Shown here one piece after another: positions 26,634 to 35,350 of a DNA stretch of 64,000 nt. Position 1 is the first letter of the stretch. Each line of letters begins with the position of its first letter. Origin of the DNA: Fibrivirga algicola (GTDB lineage: Bacteria > Bacteroidota > Bacteroidia > Cytophagales > Spirosomataceae); assembly GCF_011742925.1 (NCBI RefSeq), contig NZ_WAEL01000003.1, forward strand, positions 372,001 to 436,000, written 5' to 3'. The notes beneath the pieces were generated by a model. The model did no database searches and was not told the DNA's origin. It saw nothing but the letters and a program-made list of their open reading frames with translations. Both the position numbers and the translations under genes were made by a program.

Positions 26634-27503
26634 TTACTTCAGCTCAGCTAATTTAGCGCGCTCAATTGACCGTGACACCAGAATACTCACTTCGTAAAGA
26701 ATTACCAGCGGGAACGCTACCAGCAACTGGCTGTAGATATCGGGGGATGGCGTGATCACACCAGCCACTACCAGAATAACGATCCAGGCGTGTTTGCGGA
26801 ATGTACGCATAAACGAAGGCGTTAGCACGCCCACTTTCGATAACACAAAAGCGATCATGGGCATCTGGAACATCAGCGCACAACCCAATGACAACGTAGC
26901 CAGAATACCGATATACGAGGTGATATCGTACTGGTTTTTGATCTGAGGTGACAGCTGCCAGTTAGCCAGGAAGTTGATTGCCAGTGGCGACGCAATGTAA
27001 TAACCAAACAGCAGTCCCATCAGGAAGAGCATCGACACAAAGAATACGGCACCACGGGCGGCTTTCTTCTCGGTTATCTTCAGACCTGGCTTAATAAACC
27101 GCCATATTTCCCAGAACGCGTAAGGAAACGCAAAGGCTAACCCGATGATAAACGAGATGGTGATGCCCATTGTAAAGTTGTCTGACATGCCAAGTGCCTG
27201 CAACTGAAAGTCGAGCTTGTTGACACACAGGTCGGGCGCACTGGCTAAATCGGCCAGTTTACACAGCTGACGGTACGCCCAGAAATCAGGGCGGGACGGT
27301 GCCAGGATAACTAAGTCAAATATTTCGTGTATGTACACGAAGGCGATGATGGCGAACACAAAGATGGACGCAAAAGCCCGGAGAAGGTGCCAGCGTAGTG
27401 CTTCCAGGTGTTCCAGAAAGCTCATCTCGGTACCATCACCTACTTCTTCGTCTTCATCCATATCGTCATACCCGCGCTGGTCAAATGCCTGATCTAATGC
27501 CAT
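26634..27503 (-). CDS. tatC: Twin-arginine translocase subunit TatC
   Basis: Integral membrane core of the Tat pathway, which exports folded proteins with RR signal peptides. The 289-aa sequence has six hydrophobic segments and the family marks: MSFLEHLEALRWHLLRAF near the N-terminus (binding site for the RR motif), FAFPYAFWEIWRFIKPGL, and GVLTPSFMRTFRKHAWIVILVVAGVITPSPD near the end. The N-terminal 25 residues are very acidic, which is common in Bacteroidota TatC. It lies downstream of glyA in the same direction, and a heptamer hairpin (27518-27618) fills the gap between them. No tatA/B is present. A likely Tat substrate lies at 60405-61292. Confidence 0.95.
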   Translation of the reverse strand: MALDQAFDQRGYDDMDEDEEVGDGTEMSFLEHLEALRWHLLRAFASIFVFAIIAFVYIHEIFDLVILAPSRPDFWAYRQLCKLADLASAPDLCVNKLDFQLQALGMSDNFTMGITISFIIGLAFAFPYAFWEIWRFIKPGLKITEKKAARGAVFFVSMLFLMGLLFGYYIASPLAINFLANWQLSPQIKNQYDITSYIGILATLSLGCALMFQMPMIAFVLSKVGVLTPSFMRTFRKHAWIVILVVAGVITPSPDIYSQLLVAFPLVILYEVSILVSRSIERAKLAELK

Positions 27504-27517
27504 TGTCGTGAAAAGAA

Positions 27518-27618
27518 GTTTGTTAGTTGTTGTTTGTCGTTTGAGGTTGCGCTGCCAACTACTTAGCTACTTTCCAAAGCGGAGCAACCTCAAACGACAA
27601 ATCACAAACAACAAACAC
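27518..27618. repeat. Heptamer hairpin element, copy A
   Basis: Left side: GTTTGTT, AGTTGTT, GTTTGTC, GTTTGAG, then GTTGCGCTGCC, with units starting exactly every 7 nt (27518, 27525, 27532, 27539, 27546). Right side: CAAACGA, CAAATCA, CAAACAA, CAAACAC, again every 7 nt (27591, 27598, 27605, 27612). The inner 18 bp (27533-27550 with 27584-27601) pair perfectly; the outer units pair poorly. It fills the gap between glyA and tatC. Confidence 0.7.
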
Positions 27619-27620
27619 AG

Positions 27621-28928
27621 TTAAGCGTATAACGGAAATGCCTTCATCCAGGCGTTAATTTTCTCCCGAACGGCATCAATCTTCTGATCGTTATCGTGGT
27701 TCATTAATACCTCATCAATGTAGCCTACAATAATCTCCATATCAGCTTCTTTCATGCCGCGCGTTGTCATGGCAGCCGTTCCTACGCGCATCCCCGACGT
27801 TACCATCGGCGATTTGTCATCAAACGGAACCATGTTTTTGTTAATCGTAATGTCAGCCTTAATCAGTGTGTTTTCGGCCAGTTTGCCGGTTAGGCTTGTC
27901 GCCTGTCCGCCTTTCGTACGCAGGTCGATCAGCATGAGATGGTTGTCTGTGCCACCCGAAATGATCCGATAACCCCGCTCCGTAAAGGCTTTAGCCATAG
28001 CTTGCGCGTTTGCTTTCACTTGTACGGCGTAGTCATAGAAATCATCGGTCAGGGCTTCACCAAAGGCTACTGCTTTCGCCGCAATGATGTGCTCCAGCGG
28101 TCCGCCCTGCGTGCCGGGGAATACACCCGAATCGAGCAGTGACGACATCTTGCGCAATTCACCTTTCGGCGTTTTCAGACCAAATGGGTTCTCAAAATCA
28201 TTGCGCAGCATGATCAGGCCACCACGCGTGCCCCGGAGGGTTTTGTGCGTTGTGGTTGTCACAATGTGCGCATGGGCGAGCGGGTCGTTCAGCAGCCCCT
28301 TGGCGATCAGACCGGCCGGGTGTGACACGTCGGCAAGCATCAGCGCCCCTACCGAATCGGCAATGGCACGCAGCCGTTCATAATCCCAATCGCGGCTGTA
28401 GGCTGAGGCACCGCAGATCAGCATTTTGGGCTTTTCGCGATGTGCTGTTTCCTCAACCACGTCGTAGTTGATAACACCTGTTTCCTGCTCTACACCGTAG
28501 AATGTAGGCCGGAAGTATTTACCCGAAATATTTACAGACGAACCGTGGGTCAGGTGACCACCATGGCTCAAATCGAAGCCCAGAATAGTATCGCCTGGCT
28601 TCAACGTAGCTAGAAATACCGCTGTGTTGGCATTGGCGCCTGAGTGGGGTTGTACGTTGGCCCAGGTAGCGCCAAACAGTTCTTTTACCCGATCAATGGC
28701 GATCTGCTCTACGTGATCAACTACTTCGCACCCCCCGTAATAGCGTTTTCCGGGCAGGCCTTCAGCATATTTGTTGGTCAACACGCTACCAGCAGCCTCC
28801 ATCACCTGTGGTGATACAAAGTTCTCGGAAGCGATCAGTTCAATGCCCGACTCCTGCCGGTGTTGCTCTTTGGCAATCAGATCAAAAATCTGCGTGTCGC
28901 GGGTACGGGTGGTCGTAGTTGTGGTCAT
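27621..28928 (-). CDS. glyA: Serine hydroxymethyltransferase
   Basis: PLP enzyme interconverting serine and glycine with tetrahydrofolate, the main source of one-carbon units; cytoplasmic. The 435-aa sequence is of normal length. The PLP lysine sits in [15 protein letters not shown], and other family blocks are [39 protein letters not shown] and [13 protein letters not shown]. The frame is open up to 28985, but that extension reads through the upstream hairpin arm; the start at 28928 ([11 protein letters not shown]) fits the family. A TACCTTTG-type -7 element at 29053-29060 places heptamer hairpin B inside the probable 5' leader. tatC follows downstream. Confidence 0.95.
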   Translation of the reverse strand: MTTTTTTRTRDTQIFDLIAKEQHRQESGIELIASENFVSPQVMEAAGSVLTNKYAEGLPGKRYYGGCEVVDHVEQIAIDRVKELFGATWANVQPHSGANANTAVFLATLKPGDTILGFDLSHGGHLTHGSSVNISGKYFRPTFYGVEQETGVINYDVVEETAHREKPKMLICGASAYSRDWDYERLRAIADSVGALMLADVSHPAGLIAKGLLNDPLAHAHIVTTTTHKTLRGTRGGLIMLRNDFENPFGLKTPKGELRKMSSLLDSGVFPGTQGGPLEHIIAAKAVAFGEALTDDFYDYAVQVKANAQAMAKAFTERGYRIISGGTDNHLMLIDLRTKGGQATSLTGKLAENTLIKADITINKNMVPFDDKSPMVTSGMRVGTAAMTTRGMKEADMEIIVGYIDEVLMNHDNDQKIDAVREKINAWMKAFPLYA

Positions 28929-28939
28929 TTTATAAGTTA

Positions 28940-29036
28940 GTTTGCAGTTTACGGTTTGTGGTTTGATGGTGCGCTGCTTAAACACGATCAGTTGATTAGC
29001 AGCGCACCATCAAACCACAAACCGTAAACCGCAAAC
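28940..29036. repeat. Heptamer hairpin element, copy B
   Basis: Arms 28940-28978 and 28998-29036 pair over 39 bp with one mismatch. The left arm is built of GTTTGCA, GTTTACG, GTTTGTG, GTTTGAT starting exactly every 7 nt, then GGTGCGCTGCT. The right arm has the complementary CAAACCA, CAAACCG, TAAACCG, CAAACCC units. The loop is 19 nt. It lies 11 bp before the glyA start codon. Confidence 0.75.
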
Positions 29037-29052
29037 CCGTTTTTGTACCCTT

Positions 29053-29060
29053 CAAAGGTA
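29053..29060 (-). promoter_or_regulatory. Candidate -7 element for glyA
   Basis: The leftward strand reads TACCTTTG, an exact match to the Bacteroidota -7 consensus TAnnTTTG. No good TTG is found at the -33 distance, so this is moderate evidence. If used, transcription starts just before the hairpin at 28940-29036 and the glyA leader would consist almost wholly of that stem-loop. Confidence 0.45.
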
Positions 29061-29094
29061 CGGTGTTTCGGTCAGATGCGATTTATCAGGCATT

Positions 29095-29129
29095 AAAAAA
29101 GCCCCCTGCTCAGAGCGGGAGGCTTTTTA
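29095..29129 (-). terminator. Terminator after rpsG
   Basis: AAAAAGCC..CTGCTC pairs with GAGCGGGAGGCTTTTT around a short loop, with a T-run at the leftward 3' end. It follows the rpsG stop by about 57 bp and ends the rpsL-rpsG transcript before glyA. Confidence 0.75.
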
Positions 29130-29185
29130 GTATTTTCAATCCAGAAAGGTCTTTCAAGGCCTCATGGAGTGAAGCGAACCCGGTT

Positions 29186-29653
29186 CTAGAACCGGAAGTG
29201 TGAGAACGCTTTGTTGGCTTCGGCCATGCGGTGGGTATCGTCCTTCTTTTTGACGGCGGCACCTTCACCTTTAGCAGCAGCAATGATTTCACCGGCCAAA
29301 CGGTCTACCATTGTTTTTTCACCGCGTGAACGGGCAAAGCGGATAAGCCATTTCATGCCTACCGAGACTTTCCGATCTGCGCGTACTTCAGTGGGCACCT
29401 GGAAGGTAGCTCCACCGACGCGGCGGCTTTTAACCTCAACAGAAGGCATTACGTTGTTCAACGCTTTCTTCCAGGTATCGATACCGCTTTCGTTGGTGCG
29501 CTTGGCAACCAGATCGATGGCATCATAGAAGATAGCGTACGACAGCGACTTCTTGCCTTCGTACATCAAATTGTTTACAAACTTGGTTACCAGGACCTCT
29601 TTGTACTTAGGGTCAGGTAACACGTACCGCTTGGGTGGTTTCGACTTTCTCAT
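29186..29653 (-). CDS. rpsG: 30S ribosomal protein S7 (uS7)
   Basis: 155-aa ribosomal protein that nucleates folding of the 16S rRNA 3' domain. It shows the family sequence [30 protein letters not shown], the [21 protein letters not shown] block and the [22 protein letters not shown] block. Length is normal. It lies 61 bp downstream of rpsL, as in the str operon, but fusA does not follow: a terminator and then glyA do. Confidence 0.97.
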   Translation of the reverse strand: MRKSKPPKRYVLPDPKYKEVLVTKFVNNLMYEGKKSLSYAIFYDAIDLVAKRTNESGIDTWKKALNNVMPSVEVKSRRVGGATFQVPTEVRADRKVSVGMKWLIRFARSRGEKTMVDRLAGEIIAAAKGEGAAVKKKDDTHRMAEANKAFSHFRF

Positions 29654-29714
29654 TGTGTCTTCAGATTTCTCTTACTCTGCCGTAGTCTTTCAACGGGCAG
29701 TCTGAGTTAACTAA

Positions 29715-30140
29715 TTACTTTTTCTTCTTAGCTGGGGCACCTTTGCCTTTTGCGGCAACAACCTGACCTGGCTTCGGACGCTTGGCGCCGTATTTTGACC
29801 GGCTTTGCAGACGACCGCTTACGCCAGCCGTATCGAGCGCACCGCGCACGATGTGATAACGCACACCTGGAAGATCTTTCACCCGGCCACCACGAATCAG
29901 TACGATTGAGTGCTCCTGCAGGTTGTGACCTTCGCCTGGAATGTAGGCGTTAACTTCTTTCCCGTTCGACAAACGAACACGGGCTACTTTGCGAAGCGCC
30001 GAATTGGGCTTCTTGGGAGTGGTCGTGTACACACGCGTACATACACCCCGACGCTGAGGACACGCATCAAGAGCTGGTGACTTCGATTTGAAGTTCAGCT
30101 TCTCGCGGCCTTTGCGGACTAACTGTTGTATGGTAGGCAT
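29715..30140 (-). CDS. rpsL: 30S ribosomal protein S12 (uS12)
   Basis: 141-aa decoding-centre protein. It has the conserved start [13 protein letters not shown], the loop [17 protein letters not shown] (with the lysine that corresponds to E. coli K43, wild type for streptomycin sensitivity) and [17 protein letters not shown] (with the K88 equivalent and the Asp that is often methylthiolated). The C-terminus is Lys-rich ([10 protein letters not shown]). It is first gene of a two-gene transcript with rpsG, driven by a well-formed promoter at 30188-30217. Confidence 0.97.
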   Translation of the reverse strand: MPTIQQLVRKGREKLNFKSKSPALDACPQRRGVCTRVYTTTPKKPNSALRKVARVRLSNGKEVNAYIPGEGHNLQEHSIVLIRGGRVKDLPGVRYHIVRGALDTAGVSGRLQSRSKYGAKRPKPGQVVAAKGKGAPAKKKK

Positions 30141-30187
30141 TAACTAATTGGTTTTTTTGCTATGGCTATCCCAAAAAAATGGGAGTG

Positions 30188-30217
30188 CAAAGGTAAGAAA
30201 AAATAGGCAACACACAA
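30188..30217 (-). promoter_or_regulatory. Bacteroidota-type promoter of rpsL-rpsG
   Basis: On the leftward strand TTG (30217-30215) is followed after 19 nt by TACCTTTG (30195-30188), fitting the TTTG-N19-20-TAnnTTTG consensus of the Bacteroidota primary sigma factor. The predicted start leaves a leader of about 40 nt containing the small hairpin CCCA/TGGG. Confidence 0.65.
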
Positions 30218-30249
30218 CCTCAACGTTTGGAAACTCAATTCGATAAGAA

Positions 30250-30348
30250 GGTTTGGTGTTTGACGTTTGCGGTTTGACGTTGCTTTGCTTATCACTCAAT
30301 GGTCGAGTTGCAGCGCAACGTTAAACCGCAAACGTCAAACATCAAACC
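30250..30348. repeat. Heptamer hairpin element, copy C
   Basis: Arms 30250-30283 and 30315-30348 pair over 34 bp with two mismatches. Left units GTTTGGT, GTTTGAC, GTTTGCG, GTTTGAC start at 30251, 30258, 30265, 30272, followed by GTTGC; right units are TAAACCG, CAAACGT, CAAACAT, CAAACCG. It lies between the divergent rpsL promoter and the M13 peptidase gene. Confidence 0.75.
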
Positions 30349-30374
30349 GCTTCTGTACAGAGCAAATTTCTGGT

Positions 30375-30382
30375 TAAATTTG
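30375..30382 (+). promoter_or_regulatory. Candidate -7 element for the M13 peptidase gene
   Basis: TAAATTTG matches TAnnTTTG exactly and lies 31 bp before the start codon. The -33 region (CTG at about 30353) is weak. Confidence 0.4.
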
Positions 30383-30413
30383 ATGTTTAAATCAGTTTCA
30401 ACTTCATCTGTTC

Positions 30414-32453
30414 ATGAAAAAACAGTGCCTCGTTGTGGTGGCTGCGCTGCTGGTAGCAGGCGGTACCACGCTTGCCGGTAATCCGCCCAAAAAGCAGTTG
30501 CCCCCTGACCAGCGAAAATTCATCGATCCAAAAAATATGGATGCCAGCGTGAAGCCGGGTGATGACTTCTACCGCTATGCCAATGGTACATGGCTGAAAA
30601 CAAATAAGGTACCTGCCTCTAAAACCTCGTGGGGAAGCTTTAATGAACTGCGCGAAAAAAGCGTAGAAGCCATGCGGAGCTTGCTGGAAGACGCCGCCAA
30701 GAACCCGAAGAAAGGTCGCTTGCAGCAAATGGTTGGCGATTTCTACGCCAGCGGGATGGACAGCCTGACTATTGAAAAACGCGGCTGGGACCCACTGAAG
30801 TCCGACTTCGCCCGGATCGACAAGCTGCAAAACCTGACCGACATACTAAACGAACTGGGTTATCAGCGTCGGCAGAGCAATGGTATGCTGCACGGTTTCT
30901 CCGTATCACAGGACCGCAAGAACGTAAGCAAGTACCTGCCGCAGTTTGGTCAGGGCGGCACTACCCTGCCCGACCGCGACTATTACCTGAAAAACGATCC
31001 GCGTAGCACCAAAATCCGCGATGCTTACCGCGATCACCTGACCAAGATGTTTGGTCTGATCGGCGACGCCCAGGCTGCTGAAAGTGCCGACAAGGTTCTT
31101 AAACTCGAAACGGCCCTGGCTCGTGCGCAGATGGCCCGCGTTGAGATGCGCGACCCGTATAAGACGTATAACAAACTGACCGTAAAGGAATTCGATAAGC
31201 TGACACCGCACATCAACTGGGTCGACCAGATGAAGCGGTTCGGCGTGGAAGGACAGGATACGGTGCTGGTGAGCAACCTGAACTTCTTCAAGTCGATGGA
31301 CAGTCTGCTGGTAGCTACCCCCGTTGCCGACGTGAAAACGTATATGCGCTGGAACCTCCTGCGTGGCGCGGCTCCCTACCTAAGCATGCCGTTTGTGAAC
31401 CAGAACTTCGCGTTCACGAAAGTGCTGACGGGTCAGAAAGAGCAAACACCCCGCTGGCAGCGCGTGAGCAGCCTCATCGACGGCACCCTGGGCGACATGC
31501 TAGGTCAGCTGTACGTGCAGAACTACTTTAAGCCCGAGGCCAAGCAGCGCATGATGACGCTGGTCGATAACCTCGAAGCGTCGTTCAAAGAGCACATTAA
31601 CGGCCTGGAATGGATGACTCCCGAGACTAAGAAGAAAGCCGTCAACAAACTGGTGTCGTTCAAACGCAAAATCGGCTACCCCGACAAGTGGAAAAACTAC
31701 GACGGTGTGACTATCAAGCGGAATGACTTCTTCGGTAACGTAGATGCCGCCGGCCAGTGGTCTTACAATTACATGATCAACCGCCTCGGCAAGCCCGTCG
31801 ACAAAACAGAGTGGGGCATGACACCGCCAACGGTAAACGCCTACTACAGTCCGGTAAACAACGAAATCGCGTTCCCGGCTGCTATTCTGCAGTTCCCTTT
31901 CTTTGATGCTGACGCCGACGACGCTATCAACTACGGTGGTATCGGTGCGGTAATCGGTCACGAAATGACGCACGGCTTCGACGATTCAGGTCGCCAGTAC
32001 GATGCCGACGGTACCCTGCGCGACTGGTGGACCAAAGCCGATGCCGATAAGTTTAAAGAGCGGGCCGGTAAAGTAGAGGCGCAGTTCTTCGGCTACAAAG
32101 TGCTGGATACGCTGGCCGTAAATGGCAAGCTGACCCTAGGCGAAAACCTGGCTGACCTGGGTGGCCTGGCCATTGCTTACGATGCCTTCAAGAAAACCAA
32201 GCAGGGCAAAAGCAACACAGCGATCGATGGCTTCACACCCGATCAGCGTTTCTTTCTGTCATGGGCGCAGGTGTGGCGCATCAACGTACTCCCCGAGCAG
32301 CAGGCGCAACTGATCCTGACCGACCCGCACGCCCCTGGCCAATACCGGTGTAACGGGCCCCTGAGCAACATTGACGCCTGGTACAACGCCTTCAACGTAA
32401 AAGCTGGCGATAAACTCTACAAAGCACCCGACCAACGAATTCGGGTTTGGTAG
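30414..32453 (+). CDS. M13-family zinc endopeptidase (neprilysin/PepO-like)
   Basis: Exported metallopeptidase of 679 aa that cleaves oligopeptides. Residues 1-22 are a signal peptide (KKQCLVVVAALLVAGGTTLAG). The start of the mature part, FIDPKNMDASVKPGDDFYRYANGTWL, is the M13 N-terminal signature. The zinc site HEMTH lies near residue 514 (VIGHEMTHGFDDSGRQYD) and the third ligand Glu in LGENLADLGGL about 60 residues later. The C-terminal end QYRCNGPLSNIDAWYNAFNV is also conserved. The protein is probably periplasmic. It is separately transcribed from the divergent rpsL. Confidence 0.95.
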   Translation: MKKQCLVVVAALLVAGGTTLAGNPPKKQLPPDQRKFIDPKNMDASVKPGDDFYRYANGTWLKTNKVPASKTSWGSFNELREKSVEAMRSLLEDAAKNPKKGRLQQMVGDFYASGMDSLTIEKRGWDPLKSDFARIDKLQNLTDILNELGYQRRQSNGMLHGFSVSQDRKNVSKYLPQFGQGGTTLPDRDYYLKNDPRSTKIRDAYRDHLTKMFGLIGDAQAAESADKVLKLETALARAQMARVEMRDPYKTYNKLTVKEFDKLTPHINWVDQMKRFGVEGQDTVLVSNLNFFKSMDSLLVATPVADVKTYMRWNLLRGAAPYLSMPFVNQNFAFTKVLTGQKEQTPRWQRVSSLIDGTLGDMLGQLYVQNYFKPEAKQRMMTLVDNLEASFKEHINGLEWMTPETKKKAVNKLVSFKRKIGYPDKWKNYDGVTIKRNDFFGNVDAAGQWSYNYMINRLGKPVDKTEWGMTPPTVNAYYSPVNNEIAFPAAILQFPFFDADADDAINYGGIGAVIGHEMTHGFDDSGRQYDADGTLRDWWTKADADKFKERAGKVEAQFFGYKVLDTLAVNGKLTLGENLADLGGLAIAYDAFKKTKQGKSNTAIDGFTPDQRFFLSWAQVWRINVLPEQQAQLILTDPHAPGQYRCNGPLSNIDAWYNAFNVKAGDKLYKAPDQRIRVW

Positions 32454-32478
32454 AATAAAATAGTATACTGGCAACTGT

Positions 32479-32553
32479 AACAGTTCGCCGCTTCTGTAGT
32501 TTCGCTCTTGAATCATTTTCAGGATAACGAAGCCACTGAAGCGGCGAACTGTT
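32479..32553. repeat. Intergenic inverted repeat after M13 peptidase gene
   Basis: AACAGTTCGCCGCTTC (32479-32494) pairs perfectly with 32538-32553 over 16 bp. The interior is partly complementary as well (CGAA..AC..). It lies between two rightward genes and may act as a terminator without a T-run. Confidence 0.45.
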
Positions 32554-32582
32554 TGTTACCTGAAACCTGAAACTATTCCCCC

Positions 32583-33383
32583 ATGAAACTGACTGCCGGT
32601 TGTGAACTTCAATTCGATGTTCAGGACGACACACCCTTGATGCTGATGCTTCGCCCCCGCTCGGGTGCGGGCCAATGGATTATTAGCGAAACCTACGAGA
32701 TGGAGCCGGAAGTGCCCGTCACTGAGTTCACCGACCTGTATGGTAACCTCTGCCAACGCCTGATTGCCCCTACCGGCAAGTTCCGCATACGTACCCAGGC
32801 GGTGGTGCAAACCGACGATCTCATAGCCACTGATCCGGGCGCTCCCCTGACCATTGTGCAGGACCTGCCCGACGATGTGCTACACTTCTTACTACCCAGT
32901 CGTTATTGCCCGTCCGATTATCTGGTTATCAGCAACGAAGCCGCCAGGATTGTGGCCGGTGTTGCACCCGGTTATGACCAGGCAGAGGCGATCCGCGCCT
33001 GGATCAACACCAACATCCGGTATGAATACGGCACCAGCGATTCCACCACCTCGGGCGCAGACACGCTCTACAACAAGGTGGGTGTCTGTCGCGATTTTAC
33101 GCACCTGGGCATTTCGCTATGCCGTAGCCTGAGCATTCCGGCCCGGATGGTGGTTGGCTACCTGCACGAGCTGAAACCGATGGACCTCCACGCCTGGTTC
33201 GAAGCCTACATCAACGGGATCTGGTACACATTCGACGCTACGCAAACCGAACCGAAGGGTAACCGCATTACCGTTGCCTACGGCCGTGATGCCGCCGATG
33301 TTGCGTTTATGACTCAATTTGGCCCAATGACCATGAACACGATGGAAGTCTGGGTAGATGCCGATGAGACCGTTGCAACTTAG
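32583..33383 (+). CDS. Transglutaminase-like cysteine protease-fold protein
   Basis: 266-aa protein. The N-terminal 100 residues form the beta-rich domain often found before bacterial transglutaminase cores. The catalytic triad of the fold is visible: Cys in KVGVCRDFTHLGISLC, His in MDLHAWFEAYI and Asp in WYTFDATQTEP. Bacterial relatives are often peptidases or amide hydrolases; the substrate is unknown. No signal peptide is seen, so it is probably cytoplasmic. The last 26 bp overlap the next gene in another frame. Confidence 0.88.
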   Translation: MKLTAGCELQFDVQDDTPLMLMLRPRSGAGQWIISETYEMEPEVPVTEFTDLYGNLCQRLIAPTGKFRIRTQAVVQTDDLIATDPGAPLTIVQDLPDDVLHFLLPSRYCPSDYLVISNEAARIVAGVAPGYDQAEAIRAWINTNIRYEYGTSDSTTSGADTLYNKVGVCRDFTHLGISLCRSLSIPARMVVGYLHELKPMDLHAWFEAYINGIWYTFDATQTEPKGNRITVAYGRDAADVAFMTQFGPMTMNTMEVWVDADETVAT

Positions 33384-34191
33384 CCTCATTGGACTCGGCT
33401 GGCTGGGCATACCCCTGGCCGAGCGCCTGCAACAAAACGGTACGGTTGTTCAGGGCAGCACCACCACCCCCGACAAGCTTGCATTACTACGGCAAAAAGG
33501 AATCGATACGTACCTGTTGCGGCTTACCCCTGCACCGGAAGGTGACCTGCAACCATTGCTCGATGCCGATTATCTGGTGGTGAATATTCCGCCGAAAGCC
33601 GGACAACAGGGCGACGCGTTCCACCCGGAGCAGATGCGTTTGCTGGCCGACCAGGTACGTTCCTCCCGTATCAAGCACATCCTGTACGTCAGTTCAACCT
33701 CGGTTTATCCCGAGCTGAACCGCGATATGGTGGAAGACGACGTGATTACACCCGACCAATCGGCAGCCCCTGCGCTGGCCGAAGCGGAGCAAATCTGGCT
33801 ATCGCTGGCCGATCAGCACAGGGCTGTCACCATTGTGCGTTGCGCCGGCTTGATGGGCGACCGGCGAATTCCGGGCAAGTACGTGGCGGGCCGAACCGTC
33901 GACAGCGGCAACGTACCTGTCAATTACATTCACCAGTCAGATGCTGTCGGGCTGCTAGCCGCCACCATTGAACAAGCACTGACCGGCACGTTCAATGCCG
34001 TTGCGCCGCAGCACCCAACACGCGAGGCGATTTACCGGAAAAGCTGTGCTGACTTCGGATACGCCCTCCCCACGTTCGTTACCCCAGCTGAGCCTATTCC
34101 GTATAAAGTGATCAACGGCGATAAACTGATGCAGGCCACGGGTTACGAATTTACGTACCCAGACCCACTGGCGTTCCCATATTCGGCATAG
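33358..34191 (+). CDS. Atypical SDR / NAD-binding epimerase-like protein (YeeZ-like)
   Basis: 277-aa Rossmann-fold protein. The dinucleotide loop is shortened (LIGLGWLGIPLAERL), as in atypical short-chain dehydrogenases of the YeeZ type. Other landmarks are ADYLVVNIPPKAG, HILYVSSTSVYPE and IVRCAGLMGDRRIPGKY. The Tyr-x3-Lys catalytic pair is not obvious. Starts at 33358 and 33364 are both possible and differ by two residues. The gene overlaps the transglutaminase-like gene by 26 bp, so they are co-translated. Its stop codon lies inside a 24-bp inverted repeat. Confidence 0.8.
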   Translation: MPMRPLQLSLIGLGWLGIPLAERLQQNGTVVQGSTTTPDKLALLRQKGIDTYLLRLTPAPEGDLQPLLDADYLVVNIPPKAGQQGDAFHPEQMRLLADQVRSSRIKHILYVSSTSVYPELNRDMVEDDVITPDQSAAPALAEAEQIWLSLADQHRAVTIVRCAGLMGDRRIPGKYVAGRTVDSGNVPVNYIHQSDAVGLLAATIEQALTGTFNAVAPQHPTREAIYRKSCADFGYALPTFVTPAEPIPYKVINGDKLMQATGYEFTYPDPLAFPYSA

Positions 34192-34277
34192 CATACCCGT
34201 ACCACTATCTTCAGTCTGCATGTAGCATCTATCAGATGCGGACTGCAGTCCGCGGTACGGGTATGCTATGCCGAATA
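34180..34277. repeat. 24-bp inverted repeat enclosing a 16-bp palindrome
   Basis: Arms 34180-34203 and 34254-34277 pair perfectly over 24 bp. Between them, directly against the right arm, lies the palindrome GCGGACTGCAGTCCGC (34238-34253). The left arm contains the stop codon of the SDR-like gene. There is no T-run; it may stabilise the 3' end of the transcript. Confidence 0.6.
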
Positions 34278-34341
34278 CACGCTTCAATTACTGAATTGTC
34301 GGGATTTAGATCGATTTTTATAGCTATCGATCCTACTCACC

Positions 34342-35145
34342 ATGTCAATCAGTATTCCTTACATTCGCCGTACGCTTTACCGTATTATGGAGACCTCGGC
34401 GGGGCAGCGCCGGGGGGCCAGCCTGGTGTTCAACATTACCCTTATCACCATCATCACGTTGAACGCCCTGGCTATCGTGATGCATACGGTTCCCGCCTAT
34501 AACCAGACATACAGCCGCCTTTTTTACGATTTTGAGCTCTTCTCCGTGATGTTCTTTACGGTTGAGTACATCCTCCGGGTGTGGATCTGTGTCGAGAACG
34601 ATCGGTATCAGCACTGGTTCTGGGGGCGGCTCAGGTACGTTCTGTCGACCTCGGCCATCATCGATTTACTCGCCATACTGCCCTTCTACGTTAGCCTTTT
34701 TGCCACCGATTTGGCGATCGTCCGTATCCTGCGCCTTTTCCGAATCTTCCGGCTGTTCCGCATATCGAAATACTCGCACGCCTACCGGTTGATCTTAAAT
34801 GTAGTGCGGGATAAAAAAGAGGAGCTAGTGCTGAGCCTGATCATGGTGATTTTTATGCTCATCATTATCTCCAGCGTGATGTATTACGTTGAACATTCAG
34901 CTCAGCCGGAGGCCTTCTCCAGTATTCCGGCCACGATGTGGTGGGGCATCAACGCGATGGCGACAGTTGGCTATGGCGATATTCACCCCATAACTCCGTT
35001 GGGCAAAGTGCTGGGCGGGGTCTCGGCAATATTAGGTATCGCCTTATTTGCCCTGCCAACGGGTATTCTGGTATCTGGTTTCACCGAGCATATCCGTTAC
35101 CAGAAAGCCCCGCGCTGCTGCCCACACTGCGGCAAAGAACTGTAG
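34342..35145 (+). CDS. Voltage-gated-type potassium channel
   Basis: 267-aa ion channel with six membrane segments. S4 carries regularly spaced arginines (RILRLFRIFRLFRISKY), so voltage sensing is likely. The pore loop has the selectivity filter TVGYGD preceded by TMWWGINAMA. After S6 (LPTGILVSGF) a short cytoplasmic tail contains CCPHCGKEL, a possible Cys pair that binds metal. It resembles KvAP-like bacterial Kv channels of the inner membrane. It stands alone between an SDR gene and the ECF sigma operon. Confidence 0.92.
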   Translation: MSISIPYIRRTLYRIMETSAGQRRGASLVFNITLITIITLNALAIVMHTVPAYNQTYSRLFYDFELFSVMFFTVEYILRVWICVENDRYQHWFWGRLRYVLSTSAIIDLLAILPFYVSLFATDLAIVRILRLFRIFRLFRISKYSHAYRLILNVVRDKKEELVLSLIMVIFMLIIISSVMYYVEHSAQPEAFSSIPATMWWGINAMATVGYGDIHPITPLGKVLGGVSAILGIALFALPTGILVSGFTEHIRYQKAPRCCPHCGKEL

Positions 35146-35301
35146 CTGTCTCGCGAAACGCATAAGAGCAGGAAAAATTCATTCGCAACTCATCGCAGAG
35201 CAATTGTGTACGAACGCTGTAACTACCATTTCCTGTCATTTATTGGAAAGCAGTCAATGACCATCCAGTGTCGATATAGGCAAATCTTTTTTTCACCCTT
35301 C

Positions 35302-35331
35302 ACCGCAAGTTTGACGCGCAAACAGGGCCTA
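35302..35331 (+). promoter_or_regulatory. Putative autoregulated ECF promoter, copy 1
   Basis: ACCGCAAGTTTG (35302-35313), then 7 nt, then AACAG-G-GCCTA (35321-35331). The same elements with the same spacing occur upstream of the barrel gene (36826-36855). Here the motif ends 19 bp before the sigma factor start, as expected for a sigma factor that controls its own gene. Confidence 0.55.
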
Positions 35332-35350
35332 TCACCAAAAGAACGCTGAT

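Noticed and set aside
28929-28985. Longer glyA product starting at 28985
   Set aside because: The extra 19 residues are translated from the hairpin arm and do not fit the enzyme family; 28928 fits.
27518-30348. Heptamer arrays read as a CRISPR array or phase-variable simple repeat
   Set aside because: The units are 7 nt with variable bases, not direct repeats with spacers, there are no cas genes, and the arms are mutually complementary, which argues against simple slippage tracts.
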